64,000 nt of DNA from a virus: positions 85,249 to 149,248 of IMG/VR virus record IMGVR_UViG_3300042691_026427, one strand, 5' to 3'. Within the stretch, counting starts at the first letter, position 1, and the number at the start of each line of letters is the position of its first letter. Under the pieces are notes generated by a model. That model was not told the DNA's origin. It made no database searches and saw only the letters and a list, made by a program, of their open reading frames with translations. A program made the position numbers and the translations under genes. Shown here piece by piece: positions 35,663-43,542 of the stretch.

Positions 35663-36715
35663 TTAGTAAAGTCTAAATGGAGCCAAATCTGCTGTTAAAT
35701 TTTGTCTCTTTTTTCTATAGCAATAAGTTGAAAATATTTGATTAGATTTTTCTCTAAATAATTCAAATGTATAAAGACACCCAAAGTTTCTATTGATGTC
35801 TCGATGTAGTAATCCTTCCCAATCTTCAGCCATAAGCATTTGGTTTACTTCAAACATATCTTCATTACCTGTATGATCGGGCACCCATATTCTTTCTAAG
35901 GAATGCCATTGATTAACAAGATTGTTGTAATCATAGTTAGAAGTAATGTAGGAAGGTTCTGCTGAGAAATTCTCATCAACCATCCAATTTAACGTTGAGC
36001 TGTTTTTCAATTGGTCTTCGACGTTACCTATTTCAAAGTTGCTGTCAGGGTCTATTACACCCATGTCTAAGAATCCAAACATCGTTTCTAATCTTAGTTG
36101 CTCCAACTCATCTCGCCAGTTGTCAATACTAATGATTCTAACACGGTCTAGTATTTCTTCTTTGCATAGACTTTCTTCACCATGATATAGATAGTCGGGC
36201 AAAAGATATTCGAACGAAACATCCTGTTTATTAATGACATTTCTTAAAAAATTAGAAACTGGTTGAGCATCGTATATAACTTTGAATTCTTCGAATGATT
36301 TCATCTTAAAAGTATCTCTTACCATTTGATGTCGCGTATCGGGTGCATTAACTTGTATATAGGATCTTACTCGCACACTTTCAACCATTGATTTATACAG
36401 GAGGTAAACATCTTGCTCTGAAGCATATTGAAATATACTTTTTGCATATTGTATTAACAATCTCTCAGTAACATCGGTTTTTAAATAGGCGATAAGTTTG
36501 TGATCAGCTTCGTACATATATTGCCAAAATTGTTCAACATCGTTTTCAAAATTGTTTGCCAATAACTCGTCAAATGTGCCAACTGACGGCAGTATACAAA
36601 TATCTGTTGGCATTGGAAAGAGATTGTATAAATCGGTTGCCATTAACATTTTGTAACCAATACTGTCGAATTTATAATCAAATTCTAAATAAGCTCTTTT
36701 AAATAAGTGAAACAT
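35663..36715 (-). CDS. Unknown partner protein directly after the Cys/His-tail protein (350 aa)
   Basis: The start MFHLFKRAYLEFDY at 36715 overlaps the stop of the 220-residue protein as TAATG, with an AGAGGAAGAAG ribosome-binding site inside the tail-coding DNA, so the two are translationally coupled. A longer reading upstream is unlikely because the 310-residue paralogue also starts at this point. Shared blocks with that paralogue (EYLLPDYLYHG, GLLHRDINRN) define a family without a known name. Being coupled to the candidate substrate, it may bind, protect or deliver it. Confidence 0.7.
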   Translation of the reverse strand: MFHLFKRAYLEFDYKFDSIGYKMLMATDLYNLFPMPTDICILPSVGTFDELLANNFENDVEQFWQYMYEADHKLIAYLKTDVTERLLIQYAKSIFQYASEQDVYLLYKSMVESVRVRSYIQVNAPDTRHQMVRDTFKMKSFEEFKVIYDAQPVSNFLRNVINKQDVSFEYLLPDYLYHGEESLCKEEILDRVRIISIDNWRDELEQLRLETMFGFLDMGVIDPDSNFEIGNVEDQLKNSSTLNWMVDENFSAEPSYITSNYDYNNLVNQWHSLERIWVPDHTGNEDMFEVNQMLMAEDWEGLLHRDINRNFGCLYTFELFREKSNQIFSTYCYRKKRQNLTADLAPFRLY

Positions 36716-37377
36716 TATCTTCTTCCTCTTGATCCGTGGCAATTATTATGGCACGATGAATGACACACACGTAAATCAACTGTTCCTATTGAACCTCTTA
36801 GTGCAGTAACTGCGGCAGCTAAATTAGTATAAAAATTGTTGATATTGGCTGCAGAAATAGTAGCATTTGTACTTGGTTCAGATGATACGAACCCTACAGA
36901 TTGCAAATAATTATTATTAAGATGGGCTTGGCCATAAGTTAATAAAACTGTTCCGGAGAAAAAGGGGATGTTTGCATTGTCTGACGGTACGCCAGTTTGA
37001 GTATATTGACCGTTAAAATATTGAGTATAATAAAGGCCCCAAACAGCTGGACGTAATCTAGTAGTAGCATTGGCAAATGCTTTGCACATATTAACAATTA
37101 AACTGGCGTTTATTGTCAAACCGGATGCTCCTGAACCAGGTAGATTAGAAGTCGTTGGATATGCGTATGTATTCGTACCTAACTCACTTAACCTTGCAGA
37201 GAGGTATGCTCCTGTCCAGCCGATAACAGTACCGTTGTCCCACATTCTAACGTTAATTACTGGAACGTTGTAGTAGTGTATGCTTCCACTAGGGTCCATT
37301 CGCGAGGTATTCATCACTGTTGCAATAAAGTCATTAACTACGCTGGCTTTGGTTATAACTTGTCCTGTAGATGCCAT
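36715..37377 (-). CDS. Candidate modified virion protein with C-terminal CHSSCHNNCHGSRGRR tail (220 aa)
   Basis: Residues 1-200 look like a phage structural protein: Thr/Asn/Ala-rich, with TGQVITKASVVNDFIATVMN, many aromatic strands and a helical region near 175-195. From Cys205 the protein changes to C-H-S-S-C-H-N-N-C-H-G-S-R-G-R-R: three Cys-His pairs spaced by four residues, in a protein with only one other Cys. It follows a pair of radical SAM enzymes by 14 nt, has its own AAGGA site and a possible late octamer (37392-37399), and is coupled to the next gene by TAATG. The tail resembles a modified core peptide and recalls the His-Xaa-Ser repeats of hxsA-type substrates. It could instead bind metal or heme. 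Substrate status is inferred. Confidence 0.75.
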   Translation of the reverse strand: MASTGQVITKASVVNDFIATVMNTSRMDPSGSIHYYNVPVINVRMWDNGTVIGWTGAYLSARLSELGTNTYAYPTTSNLPGSGASGLTINASLIVNMCKAFANATTRLRPAVWGLYYTQYFNGQYTQTGVPSDNANIPFFSGTVLLTYGQAHLNNNYLQSVGFVSSEPSTNATISAANINNFYTNLAAAVTALRGSIGTVDLRVCHSSCHNNCHGSRGRR

Positions 37378-37390
37378 TTATCCGTTCCTT

Positions 37391-38392
37391 TTATTTAATA
37401 TCCAAAAAACAACCCATGTTAAAATCTCTTGCTATAGGAAAATACCCTTTTCCCATGCAGTGGGTTAAATTTTTACAATTGACACATTTGTCTAGTATCA
37501 CGTTATTTATATCATCTATACTGCTGTAAGTTTTAATAAAACCTTCGTAATTTGGAGTCAGCACTCTAAATCGAGGATTATCTATAAAAACGTATTCATC
37601 AAAAGGAATAATAGGAGTTAAAAAAATATCACCCGGTGACCCTAAAAAAGTAAATGCAGGTTTTCGCAACAGTGTTCTGTCGTTGTATTGTTTTGTTGCA
37701 TTCTCTGTACCTAAATAATGATCAGTTATGTCATGTATGGTTCTAATGCTTTCTTGCAACATGTTTGTTTTTTTCTCCAAACTTATATCTGGATTATACA
37801 AAAATGTAAAATTTAGTTCAATTATCTCATCATCGGATAAAAAATCTAACATTTGGTTTAGTTTAACTTTTTCCTTATCGGACAATGTAAATCCGGTATT
37901 GATTGCCAAGTTGATTATAACATCATCGCCGTATGTTTCTTTAATCTTTGCAATTCTAGATTTTATTGTTATTTGATAGTTTATGTCAAACAGTTTTGCT
38001 ATCAATAGATTGACCTGCAATTCAATTTTGGCCAATGGATTATTGTTTTTTACAATTTTAAAAAATTCTGGATCAAACCCTGTTTCTAACGTAGATGCCA
38101 CACCCACATACTCAAACAATGAAACTGTTTCTGCAAATTCTGCATTTTCAAACAGTTTGTAATTGTCCTTGTTATCAAATATATCAGTTGGCAATAGATA
38201 ACAAGTTTCCAATTCATAACCGTTTTTCAACAAGTCTTTGGCCAACGATAACGAAGATGTAAAATCGTTGTAATTATTTTTAGTTCTGTTGTAAAAACAT
38301 CCCCGGCAATCCATGGAACAGTCATTCAATACCAGCATTCTAAATTCTGCCAGTTTGTATGGGTCACCATATCTTTCGTAGGAATTATACAT
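37391..38392 (-). CDS. Radical SAM protein, second enzyme of pair 1 (333 aa)
   Basis: The cluster motif is LNDCSMDCRGCFYN (Cys25, 29, 32). The SAM-site glycines are replaced by TCYLLPTDIFDN, as in its paralogue of 367 residues (PTDFL). The C-terminal region has CVNCKNLTHCMGKG and then GCFLD, a short auxiliary-cluster (twitch-like) region. It overlaps the 351-residue enzyme by 8 nt and is followed directly by the candidate substrate gene. Confidence 0.85.
   Translation of the reverse strand: MYNSYERYGDPYKLAEFRMLVLNDCSMDCRGCFYNRTKNNYNDFTSSLSLAKDLLKNGYELETCYLLPTDIFDNKDNYKLFENAEFAETVSLFEYVGVASTLETGFDPEFFKIVKNNNPLAKIELQVNLLIAKLFDINYQITIKSRIAKIKETYGDDVIINLAINTGFTLSDKEKVKLNQMLDFLSDDEIIELNFTFLYNPDISLEKKTNMLQESIRTIHDITDHYLGTENATKQYNDRTLLRKPAFTFLGSPGDIFLTPIIPFDEYVFIDNPRFRVLTPNYEGFIKTYSSIDDINNVILDKCVNCKNLTHCMGKGYFPIARDFNMGCFLDIK
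37392..37399 (-). promoter_or_regulatory. Possible late-promoter octamer ATTAAATA before the Cys/His-tail gene
   Basis: RNTAAATA-type motif at the very end of the upstream radical SAM gene, 15 nt before the ATG of the 220-residue protein. It would let the candidate substrate be made at higher level than the enzymes. It is the weakest match of the set. Confidence 0.3.
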
Positions 38393-39440
38393 GATGTACA
38401 GCCTTGATAGGAATTGTAATTCTCTTTGGCTTTGCCAATGCTTTCATCAAACTTTTCGGTGCTCCGCATATATCGTCCTGCCATTCTAGTTGATGACAAT
38501 CGCTGTTGCAGTATTCAAATACTTCGCAAGTATAACATCTAGGATCCCTAGCTCTTTCGCAAGAAATGTTTTCTAATCTCTGGGGACTTGTTAACAAAGA
38601 GGCAATGTCATCATCAATGTGGCCAAATTGATGTTCTGGGGCGCTATTGGGGCAACCAGATATAGTTCCATCAGCATTTAGGGTAAACAGCTTTTCTTCA
38701 CAGTCCCTGCAAAATGTAGCGCCATTGGTAAGTCCAATTTCAAATTTAGCATAGATGCTTTCCATAAATTCGTTACTGAACCATGACCTTGCGTCATGCT
38801 CTACTATCTGATGGTGCATCTTTAAAAACCACTGATCTTGTTCTAAGTTTGTGGGAAATATATGCAAATTTTCTCTTGCGCTGCCGTTCATAGTGAGACG
38901 CTCAAGTGCTAGATCAGTAACGCCTAAATCTCTTATCCATTCCAGCAGATCAATAGGTTCCATGGCAACGGTGCCTCGGGTAACACTGACAAACAGTTTG
39001 ACCTCAACTCCTAGATCAATTAGGGTCTGCAGATTCTTTCGCCATAAGTCGTATTGTTTAGGACTGGCAAATCTTATGTCTGGATCCCAGCTAGTTCCTA
39101 TGCGGCCTCCCAATGGCCCCATGATAAAATCAATCTTGTCCTGTGTTAACTTATAAGTTAAGTTGGTAGTGACACCCCAGCTGCGACTAGCCCATAATTC
39201 CTGGCATTGATCATACACATACTGCATCGATGATATATCTGCTAAAAAGGGTTCGCCGCCGTGAAACTCTAAATGTACATGGGGCGCACTAGCTGTTTCA
39301 ACATGTAGACGTTTAAGCCAATCGGCAACCTTTACATGATCCCAATATATCTTTGCGCCTTTGCTGCCGCTAGTAAAACAGTGCAGGCAATTGAGATTAC
39401 AGGTTTCTGTAGTCTTGAGGTAAATCATTAATTCTTTCAT
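38385..39440 (-). CDS. Radical SAM/SPASM enzyme, first enzyme of pair 1 (351 aa)
   Basis: Cluster motif CNLNCLHCFTSG (Cys14, 18, 21), SAM site LEFHGGEPFLAD, barrel strand GTSWDPDIRFAS, then a SPASM domain with FCRDCEEK, GTISGCPNS, RCYTCEVFEYCNSDC and ICGAP. All features of a peptide-modifying SPASM enzyme are present. It is a paralogue of the 383-residue enzyme of pair 2. Base composition is richer in G and C than its paralogue, suggesting a different history. It starts 9 nt after the cupin-type oxygenase. Confidence 0.9.
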   Translation of the reverse strand: MKELMIYLKTTETCNLNCLHCFTSGSKGAKIYWDHVKVADWLKRLHVETASAPHVHLEFHGGEPFLADISSMQYVYDQCQELWASRSWGVTTNLTYKLTQDKIDFIMGPLGGRIGTSWDPDIRFASPKQYDLWRKNLQTLIDLGVEVKLFVSVTRGTVAMEPIDLLEWIRDLGVTDLALERLTMNGSARENLHIFPTNLEQDQWFLKMHHQIVEHDARSWFSNEFMESIYAKFEIGLTNGATFCRDCEEKLFTLNADGTISGCPNSAPEHQFGHIDDDIASLLTSPQRLENISCERARDPRCYTCEVFEYCNSDCHQLEWQDDICGAPKSLMKALAKPKRITIPIKAVHHV

Positions 39441-39448
39441 CAGAATAT

Positions 39449-39919
39449 TTAATAGCCTACGCTAAGGGCCCAAGTATTTTGTACACTGCTGACTCGATGT
39501 AGATAGCCCCGTGGTATTATCACATGCTGACCCGGATGCAATACAACCTTTTTATTTCGAATGTAAACTGTCTTTCGACCCTTTATTACATGCAGTAATA
39601 CATTTACATCGTCTTTGTGCCAATCAAAACTGTAGCCAAATTTTTGATTGACAAATAGGTGTATGTTTTTAAAATTTATCTTGTTAAAACAAGAACTGAC
39701 AGCGTGATCTGTTTCAAGGCCTTCAACTTTTATCACAGGATAGGATTTATGCTGTTCTATCCATTGAGAAAAAGTAAAAAAATCTTTAACTATGCAATCA
39801 CTGTGTTTATAGTCAGGGTGACCTATAACTTTTATTAAACCCTGTTCATACTTGGAATAATCTAACAGCTGATCGGCCAGTAATTTACTTACTGTCTTGG
39901 TCAGGCAGTGGTCCGCCAT
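39449..39919 (-). CDS. Cupin/JmjC-like Fe-dependent oxygenase-type protein (156 aa)
   Basis: The cupin core reads GYSFDWHKDDVNVLLHVIKG then RKTVYIRNKK, VVLHPGQHVIIPRGYLHRVS. This gives the His-x-Asp and distal His metal ligands (WHKD and YLHRV) in a double-stranded beta-helix, as in JmjC-like protein hydroxylases. At 156 aa it is a minimal version. Its start overlaps the end of the head-leader protein gene by 35 nt, placing it as second gene of the late operon that continues into the radical SAM genes. Protein hydroxylation is possible; the substrate is unknown. Confidence 0.65.
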   Translation of the reverse strand: MADHCLTKTVSKLLADQLLDYSKYEQGLIKVIGHPDYKHSDCIVKDFFTFSQWIEQHKSYPVIKVEGLETDHAVSSCFNKINFKNIHLFVNQKFGYSFDWHKDDVNVLLHVIKGRKTVYIRNKKVVLHPGQHVIIPRGYLHRVSSVQNTWALSVGY

Positions 39920-40757
39920 ATTTAGAGCCTCTTATCTTTTTGCCTTTGATATAATTGCCCTGGCCGTCTGTATGGCCCTTGCCCTTGCTTTGATGTGCTC
40001 TTAACCCTTGACTGACGCAACTGCTGTGATCGCTGCTGCCCAATCGTTTGCTACTGCGGCAAAGGTCGGGATCAGTTTTTTCGGATACCGATTGATCTTC
40101 TGCCATAGCTGGCTGAGTATCGGAGTAGGCTGAAAATGCCTGCAATGCTTTGGGATTTTGTTTTAGCCATTGTTCAAACCGTTGAGCATTCATATTGGCA
40201 AAAATACCAGTACCTAGTACCCCAGGACTCGGCGGTCTTCCACCTAACTTTAACGCAAGTTCATGCGCTTCTTTGTCTCGTAGAATGTTTGCTTGATATT
40301 CTCTTTGATTGGCTTTGTCTTTCCAATCCATATAACTAGTCCACGAAGAGCCGGCTGGCGATCCTTTTCGTAAGTCAGCAGTAGCTGCTGGTCCAAACGC
40401 CTCCTCCACACCTTTCTTTTGCAAATAGAAATAGGAACTGACTAAATCACTAGGAAAGTCTTCATCGTAATTAAACAAGTGTCCTGCTTTCTTACGGCCC
40501 ATGTCACGGACAACATGCTCCCATGCGGCATTTAATACATCATCTTCAGACGTCAAATCTGGATATTGACTGAACACTTTTGATGCAATGTTTTCATTGT
40601 AGTAATTGCCAAAGTTCTCTCCAACAAGATCGCCCTGACTGGCAGGGCGTTTCATTGAACCTTTGAGGTGCCCAGCAGGGCCTAGTTTGTTTTTATCGCT
40701 GCCCGCAAAGGCTGATGTGGGCATGAAAGCTTCGGTGACAAGTTCGTGTATTCGCAT
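39885..40757 (-). CDS. Protein with head-targeting-like leader MRIHELVTE (290 aa)
   Basis: The N-terminus MRIHELVTEAFMP resembles the leaders of T4-type internal head proteins that end in a prohead-protease site (here V-T-E). The body is hydrophilic, with a central helical region (NAAWEHVVRDMGRKKAG...), and the C-terminal 60 residues are basic and Gly/Ser-rich (SSKRLGSSDHSSC, GKGHTDGQGNYIKGKK), which would fit DNA contact. A late octamer GCTAAATA is 8 nt upstream of the ATG. As first gene, it links the radical SAM operon to late expression. Confidence 0.6.
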   Translation of the reverse strand: MRIHELVTEAFMPTSAFAGSDKNKLGPAGHLKGSMKRPASQGDLVGENFGNYYNENIASKVFSQYPDLTSEDDVLNAAWEHVVRDMGRKKAGHLFNYDEDFPSDLVSSYFYLQKKGVEEAFGPAATADLRKGSPAGSSWTSYMDWKDKANQREYQANILRDKEAHELALKLGGRPPSPGVLGTGIFANMNAQRFEQWLKQNPKALQAFSAYSDTQPAMAEDQSVSEKTDPDLCRSSKRLGSSDHSSCVSQGLRAHQSKGKGHTDGQGNYIKGKKIRGSKYGGPLPDQDSK

Positions 40758-40765
40758 AATGTTTT

Positions 40766-40773
40766 TATTTAGC
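40766..40773 (-). promoter_or_regulatory. Late-promoter octamer GCTAAATA heading the radical SAM operon
   Basis: 8 nt before the ATG at 40757. From here all genes to 23.4 kb are on the same strand, mostly overlapping, so this may drive the whole unit late in infection. Confidence 0.5.
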
Positions 40774-40788
40774 GAACAACTGGGTCAA

Positions 40789-41115
40789 TCACCTAAACAG
40801 GATCAGGCCCATGATGAACGTCTGGGCGGCAAAGCCCAAACAGATAGTGGCAATGTAGGCCCGGTTGCGTTCAATCAAACTCTTGAAGAACAATGCAATC
40901 AAGGCGCTCCACACAAAAATCATAAGATCTACTGGAGGCAATCTATCACTGTCCGCCATTAGTACAGCCATCAAGGTAGGAACACTGGCAAGGTGCAACA
41001 ATAAGATCACTATCCAACCTAGGGTATTGCCCGTAACCCTGCCCAAATGATCACGTAGAAAATACCACACCCAACGAGGGGCCATACTCAACATTTCCAT
41101 AATTCGACGATTCAT
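40789..41115 (-). CDS. Small membrane protein, holin-like position (108 aa)
   Basis: Three predicted membrane helices: near residues 30-52 (TLGWIVILLLHLASVPTLMA), 63-79 (DLMIFVWSALIALFFK) and 85-106 (AYIATICLGFAAQTFIMGLI). The first 25 residues are amphipathic and basic. It starts 8 nt after the cell-wall hydrolase gene, so the two form a lysis-type pair and a holin role is plausible. No family could be named, so this remains a positional inference. Confidence 0.55.
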   Translation of the reverse strand: MNRRIMEMLSMAPRWVWYFLRDHLGRVTGNTLGWIVILLLHLASVPTLMAVLMADSDRLPPVDLMIFVWSALIALFFKSLIERNRAYIATICLGFAAQTFIMGLILFR

Positions 41116-41123
41116 GATAATCC

Positions 41124-41717
41124 TTATTTGTAAAAGATGTGACGGCCGATATGTGCCACTTTGGTACGTTTCCAGCCGGGGTTGATATAGTCTCCGTGAA
41201 AATACAGAGCCTGCTCTAGACTGGGTAGTCTAAATCCTTCTAGCAAGACTTTCTTGGCCACAGCCATGCTTTCTTCATATTCGCGGCCATTAGCTGGCTT
41301 GACTTTGGTCACGCCCGAGCAGGTCCAACTGAACTGGCACACGACCTTATCCATTATGGGGCTCTTTTGATAGATAACCCTGCAGATGTCATCAGGGAAC
41401 TGGCTGCTTTTAACTCTGTTGAGAGTAACCTGAGCTACAGCTACCTTGCCCTCAAAAGGCTCACCTCCAGATTCGTAATAGATATTACGGGCTAAACAGT
41501 CTAATTGGCGCTCACGTACAGCTACAGTAACTTCTGCGGTGTCGGGCACTGCTCGGGCTTGTGCCTTGTGATCCATGGCCCAACTTAGTAGATTGATCGA
41601 TACCCAAAGAGCTGCCACGGCAAAAATCACTGTAAGGATCATGCCCAATGCACCAGCTATCTTTTGATCAGTGGACCAACGTTGCTGTTGATCCGCTGTG
41701 TTCATGATATTATTCAT
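41124..41717 (-). CDS. SleB-type cell-wall hydrolase with N-terminal membrane anchor
   Basis: Residues 75-197 match the cell-wall hydrolase domain of the SleB/Hydrolase_2 family: LDCLARNIYYESGGEPFEGK, VAVAQVTLNRV, CQFSWTC and then ALYFHGDYINPGW and KVAHIGRHIFYK. The conserved Glu in YYESGGE is the presumed catalytic acid. A hydrophobic segment at about residues 23-48 (KIAGALGMILTVIFAVAALW) would act as signal anchor, so the enzyme could reach the periplasm without a holin, as SAR-type endolysins do. AAGGAGGT precedes the start, and a sigma70-type promoter is 140 nt upstream. It is the likely endolysin. Confidence 0.85.
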   Translation of the reverse strand: MNNIMNTADQQQRWSTDQKIAGALGMILTVIFAVAALWVSINLLSWAMDHKAQARAVPDTAEVTVAVRERQLDCLARNIYYESGGEPFEGKVAVAQVTLNRVKSSQFPDDICRVIYQKSPIMDKVVCQFSWTCSGVTKVKPANGREYEESMAVAKKVLLEGFRLPSLEQALYFHGDYINPGWKRTKVAHIGRHIFYK

Positions 41718-41853
41718 AACAATGAACCTCCTTGTATATGGTTAATAAGTAATGATGTTATGACAGGTTTTAAACACAGTGTTGAACACACTAGTATAAC
41801 CCTACATCTTGCGGAACTGGACACACAAGTGTGTGTAATCCAGCATAGTGTTA

Positions 41854-41882
41854 ATTATACGATCTAGTCAGCATCCCGCCAA
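41854..41882 (-). promoter_or_regulatory. sigma70-type promoter TTGGCG-17-TATAAT for the lysis genes
   Basis: -35 at 41877-41882 and perfect -10 at 41854-41859 on the minus strand with 17-nt spacing. The 236-nt divergent gap also has several short palindromes, such as ACACACAAGTGTGT near 41820-41836 and GTGGATCTATCCAC near 41886, which could be operator sites. Confidence 0.55.
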
Positions 41883-41953
41883 GTGTGGATCTATCCACTC
41901 TTGGTAAAACCAAATCTAACACATACTAATATTTAACAAGAAACAACTTATCT

Positions 41954-42742
41954 ATGCAAAACCAAAGTACTGGCACAGCCCTGGGCATTATCCAAAGTAG
42001 AGGCCTAGGCGACATTTTTATAGCCCTGCCTATAGCCAAGCATTATCATGATCAAGGTCGCAAGATCATTTGGCCTATTTGTGAAGAATTCCACAGTGCT
42101 GTAGCCCACACGGTGCCCTGGATTGAATGGGTACCTATTCCTGTAGATCCTATGGGCAAGTTTTTTTATGATAGACCATATTTTGAACTAGGTCGTAGGG
42201 GATGTAGTGAACACATTTGCCTATATCAGGCGCTAACAGGTCATCCAGAATTCAGCAGTGCAGCCTGGTTTCAAATCCAAAAGTTTGATGAATACAAATA
42301 TACTCGTGCCCAGGTGCCATTTTATAAAAAATGGACACTGAGAAACTGTTACGAGCCTAACAAAGAGCAGACTGCTAGCCTAAAAACTCAATTGCAGTTA
42401 GAAGATGGTCAACCTTACTGTGTTGTACATCGCAAGGGCAGTAACTATACCGCCAGCCCAGATCTATCCAGCTTGCCCCCTGAGTGGCGTGTAATAGACG
42501 TAGACAGCTACCCGGGCTACAGTCCGTTTGATTGGGTTCCCCTAATTGAAGCAGCGGATGCATTTATTGCCATTGATTCAGCATGGAGCAACATGGTGGA
42601 CCAATTGGATCTCGCGGTGGACAAGTACTGGATTCCTCGCAGTCACATACACTTAACTCCAGTATTAGGATCAACATGGACAATATTAGAGCCGCCCCAA
42701 GATAGCATGGCGGCAAAAGCAATATTTCAGGCAACAAAATGA
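41954..42742 (+). CDS. GT-B glycosyltransferase-like protein (heptosyltransferase-like, 262 aa)
   Basis: The N-terminal half starts GIIQSRGLGDIFIALPIAKH and continues KIIWPICEEFHSAV, the glycine loop and strand order of ADP-heptose/GT9-type GT-B enzymes. The C-terminal half has DAFIAIDSAWSNMVDQLDL, similar to the donor-site SGNSGLSHLA-type motif of that group. Length is shorter than full GT9 (about 320 aa). It overlaps the next gene by 4 nt. A role in glycosylating virion proteins, DNA or host surface sugar is possible. Confidence 0.6.
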   Translation: MQNQSTGTALGIIQSRGLGDIFIALPIAKHYHDQGRKIIWPICEEFHSAVAHTVPWIEWVPIPVDPMGKFFYDRPYFELGRRGCSEHICLYQALTGHPEFSSAAWFQIQKFDEYKYTRAQVPFYKKWTLRNCYEPNKEQTASLKTQLQLEDGQPYCVVHRKGSNYTASPDLSSLPPEWRVIDVDSYPGYSPFDWVPLIEAADAFIAIDSAWSNMVDQLDLAVDKYWIPRSHIHLTPVLGSTWTILEPPQDSMAAKAIFQATK

Positions 42743-43476
42743 AAATTTGGATTTATTATCATATAGCGCAATTTCCCGGATGGGAAGAACTGGTAGACGA
42801 AAAAATCGCCCTGATGAAACAACACGGGCTCTGGGATCGTGCAGATCGTATTGTGTTGCAATTACATTATGATCCAGACGCAGCATTAAGGTGGATGTTG
42901 AAACATAAGGATATCAGAACCGATCCTAGAATCGAAGTTCGTCGACACATAGAAGTTTTTGGAATCTTTGGAATCTTTCCCACACAGAAACCTGTAGGAG
43001 AAGTGTATTCAATTAGAGAACTGCATGATCAAAGTTTAAAGACTACGGAAAATACCGCAGTGTTTCACTATCATACCAAAGGTATTACTCATCGCTGGGA
43101 CGAAACATGGCCAGCAGCACAAGAGTGGAATCGATATTACGACTACTGGAACATTGAAAAATGGCAATTGTGCTATCAAGCATTGCAAGCAGGCTATGAC
43201 ACTGTAGGAGCCAATTGGCATAACGGGTGCTGGAGTGGCACTATCTGGTGGGCCACTACTGATTGGATGAATCAAATTCCCAAATTAAAATGGCCGCACG
43301 AAGTCAATTTTGAAAAGCAATTAAACAGCTGGAGTGCTCGACATGATGCAGAGCATTGGATTGGTTATTGTAATCCTCGCAGGTTAGAATTAGATCACTT
43401 CGAACATGCTGCCGATTGTAGATGGCAACCAGACGCTTCAGTTTACAGACTTGATCAAGATCAGCCTAAAGAATAA
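42739..43476 (+). CDS. Glycosyltransferase-like protein (245 aa)
   Basis: The pattern MKIWIYYHIAQFPGWEELVD, FHYHTKGITH, then YDTVGANWHNGCWSGTIWWA resembles a family of putative sugar-transfer proteins in phage and capsule loci, where a His-Lys-Gly segment and the GANW...SGTIWWA segment are conserved. The assignment rests on these patterns. It is co-translated with the GT-B-like gene. Terminator at 43494-43523 ends the unit. Confidence 0.5.
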   Translation: MKIWIYYHIAQFPGWEELVDEKIALMKQHGLWDRADRIVLQLHYDPDAALRWMLKHKDIRTDPRIEVRRHIEVFGIFGIFPTQKPVGEVYSIRELHDQSLKTTENTAVFHYHTKGITHRWDETWPAAQEWNRYYDYWNIEKWQLCYQALQAGYDTVGANWHNGCWSGTIWWATTDWMNQIPKLKWPHEVNFEKQLNSWSARHDAEHWIGYCNPRRLELDHFEHAADCRWQPDASVYRLDQDQPKE

Positions 43477-43493
43477 AACATTTATTTAGATCA

Positions 43494-43523
43494 TAAAAAA
43501 CCCCGGAACTTCCGGGGTTTTTT
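43494..43523. terminator. Bidirectional terminator between converging genes
   Basis: CCCCGGA-act-TCCGGGG stem with A6 before and T6 after, serving both the plus-strand glycosyltransferase unit and the minus-strand structural unit. Confidence 0.9.
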
Positions 43524-43542
43524 GTGGGTGCATAATCTAGCG

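Noticed and set aside
36716-36742. Nine extra N-terminal residues on the 350-aa partner protein
   Set aside because: They are read out of frame from the Cys/His tail; the paralogue starts at the MFHLF position and TAATG coupling fits the shorter form.
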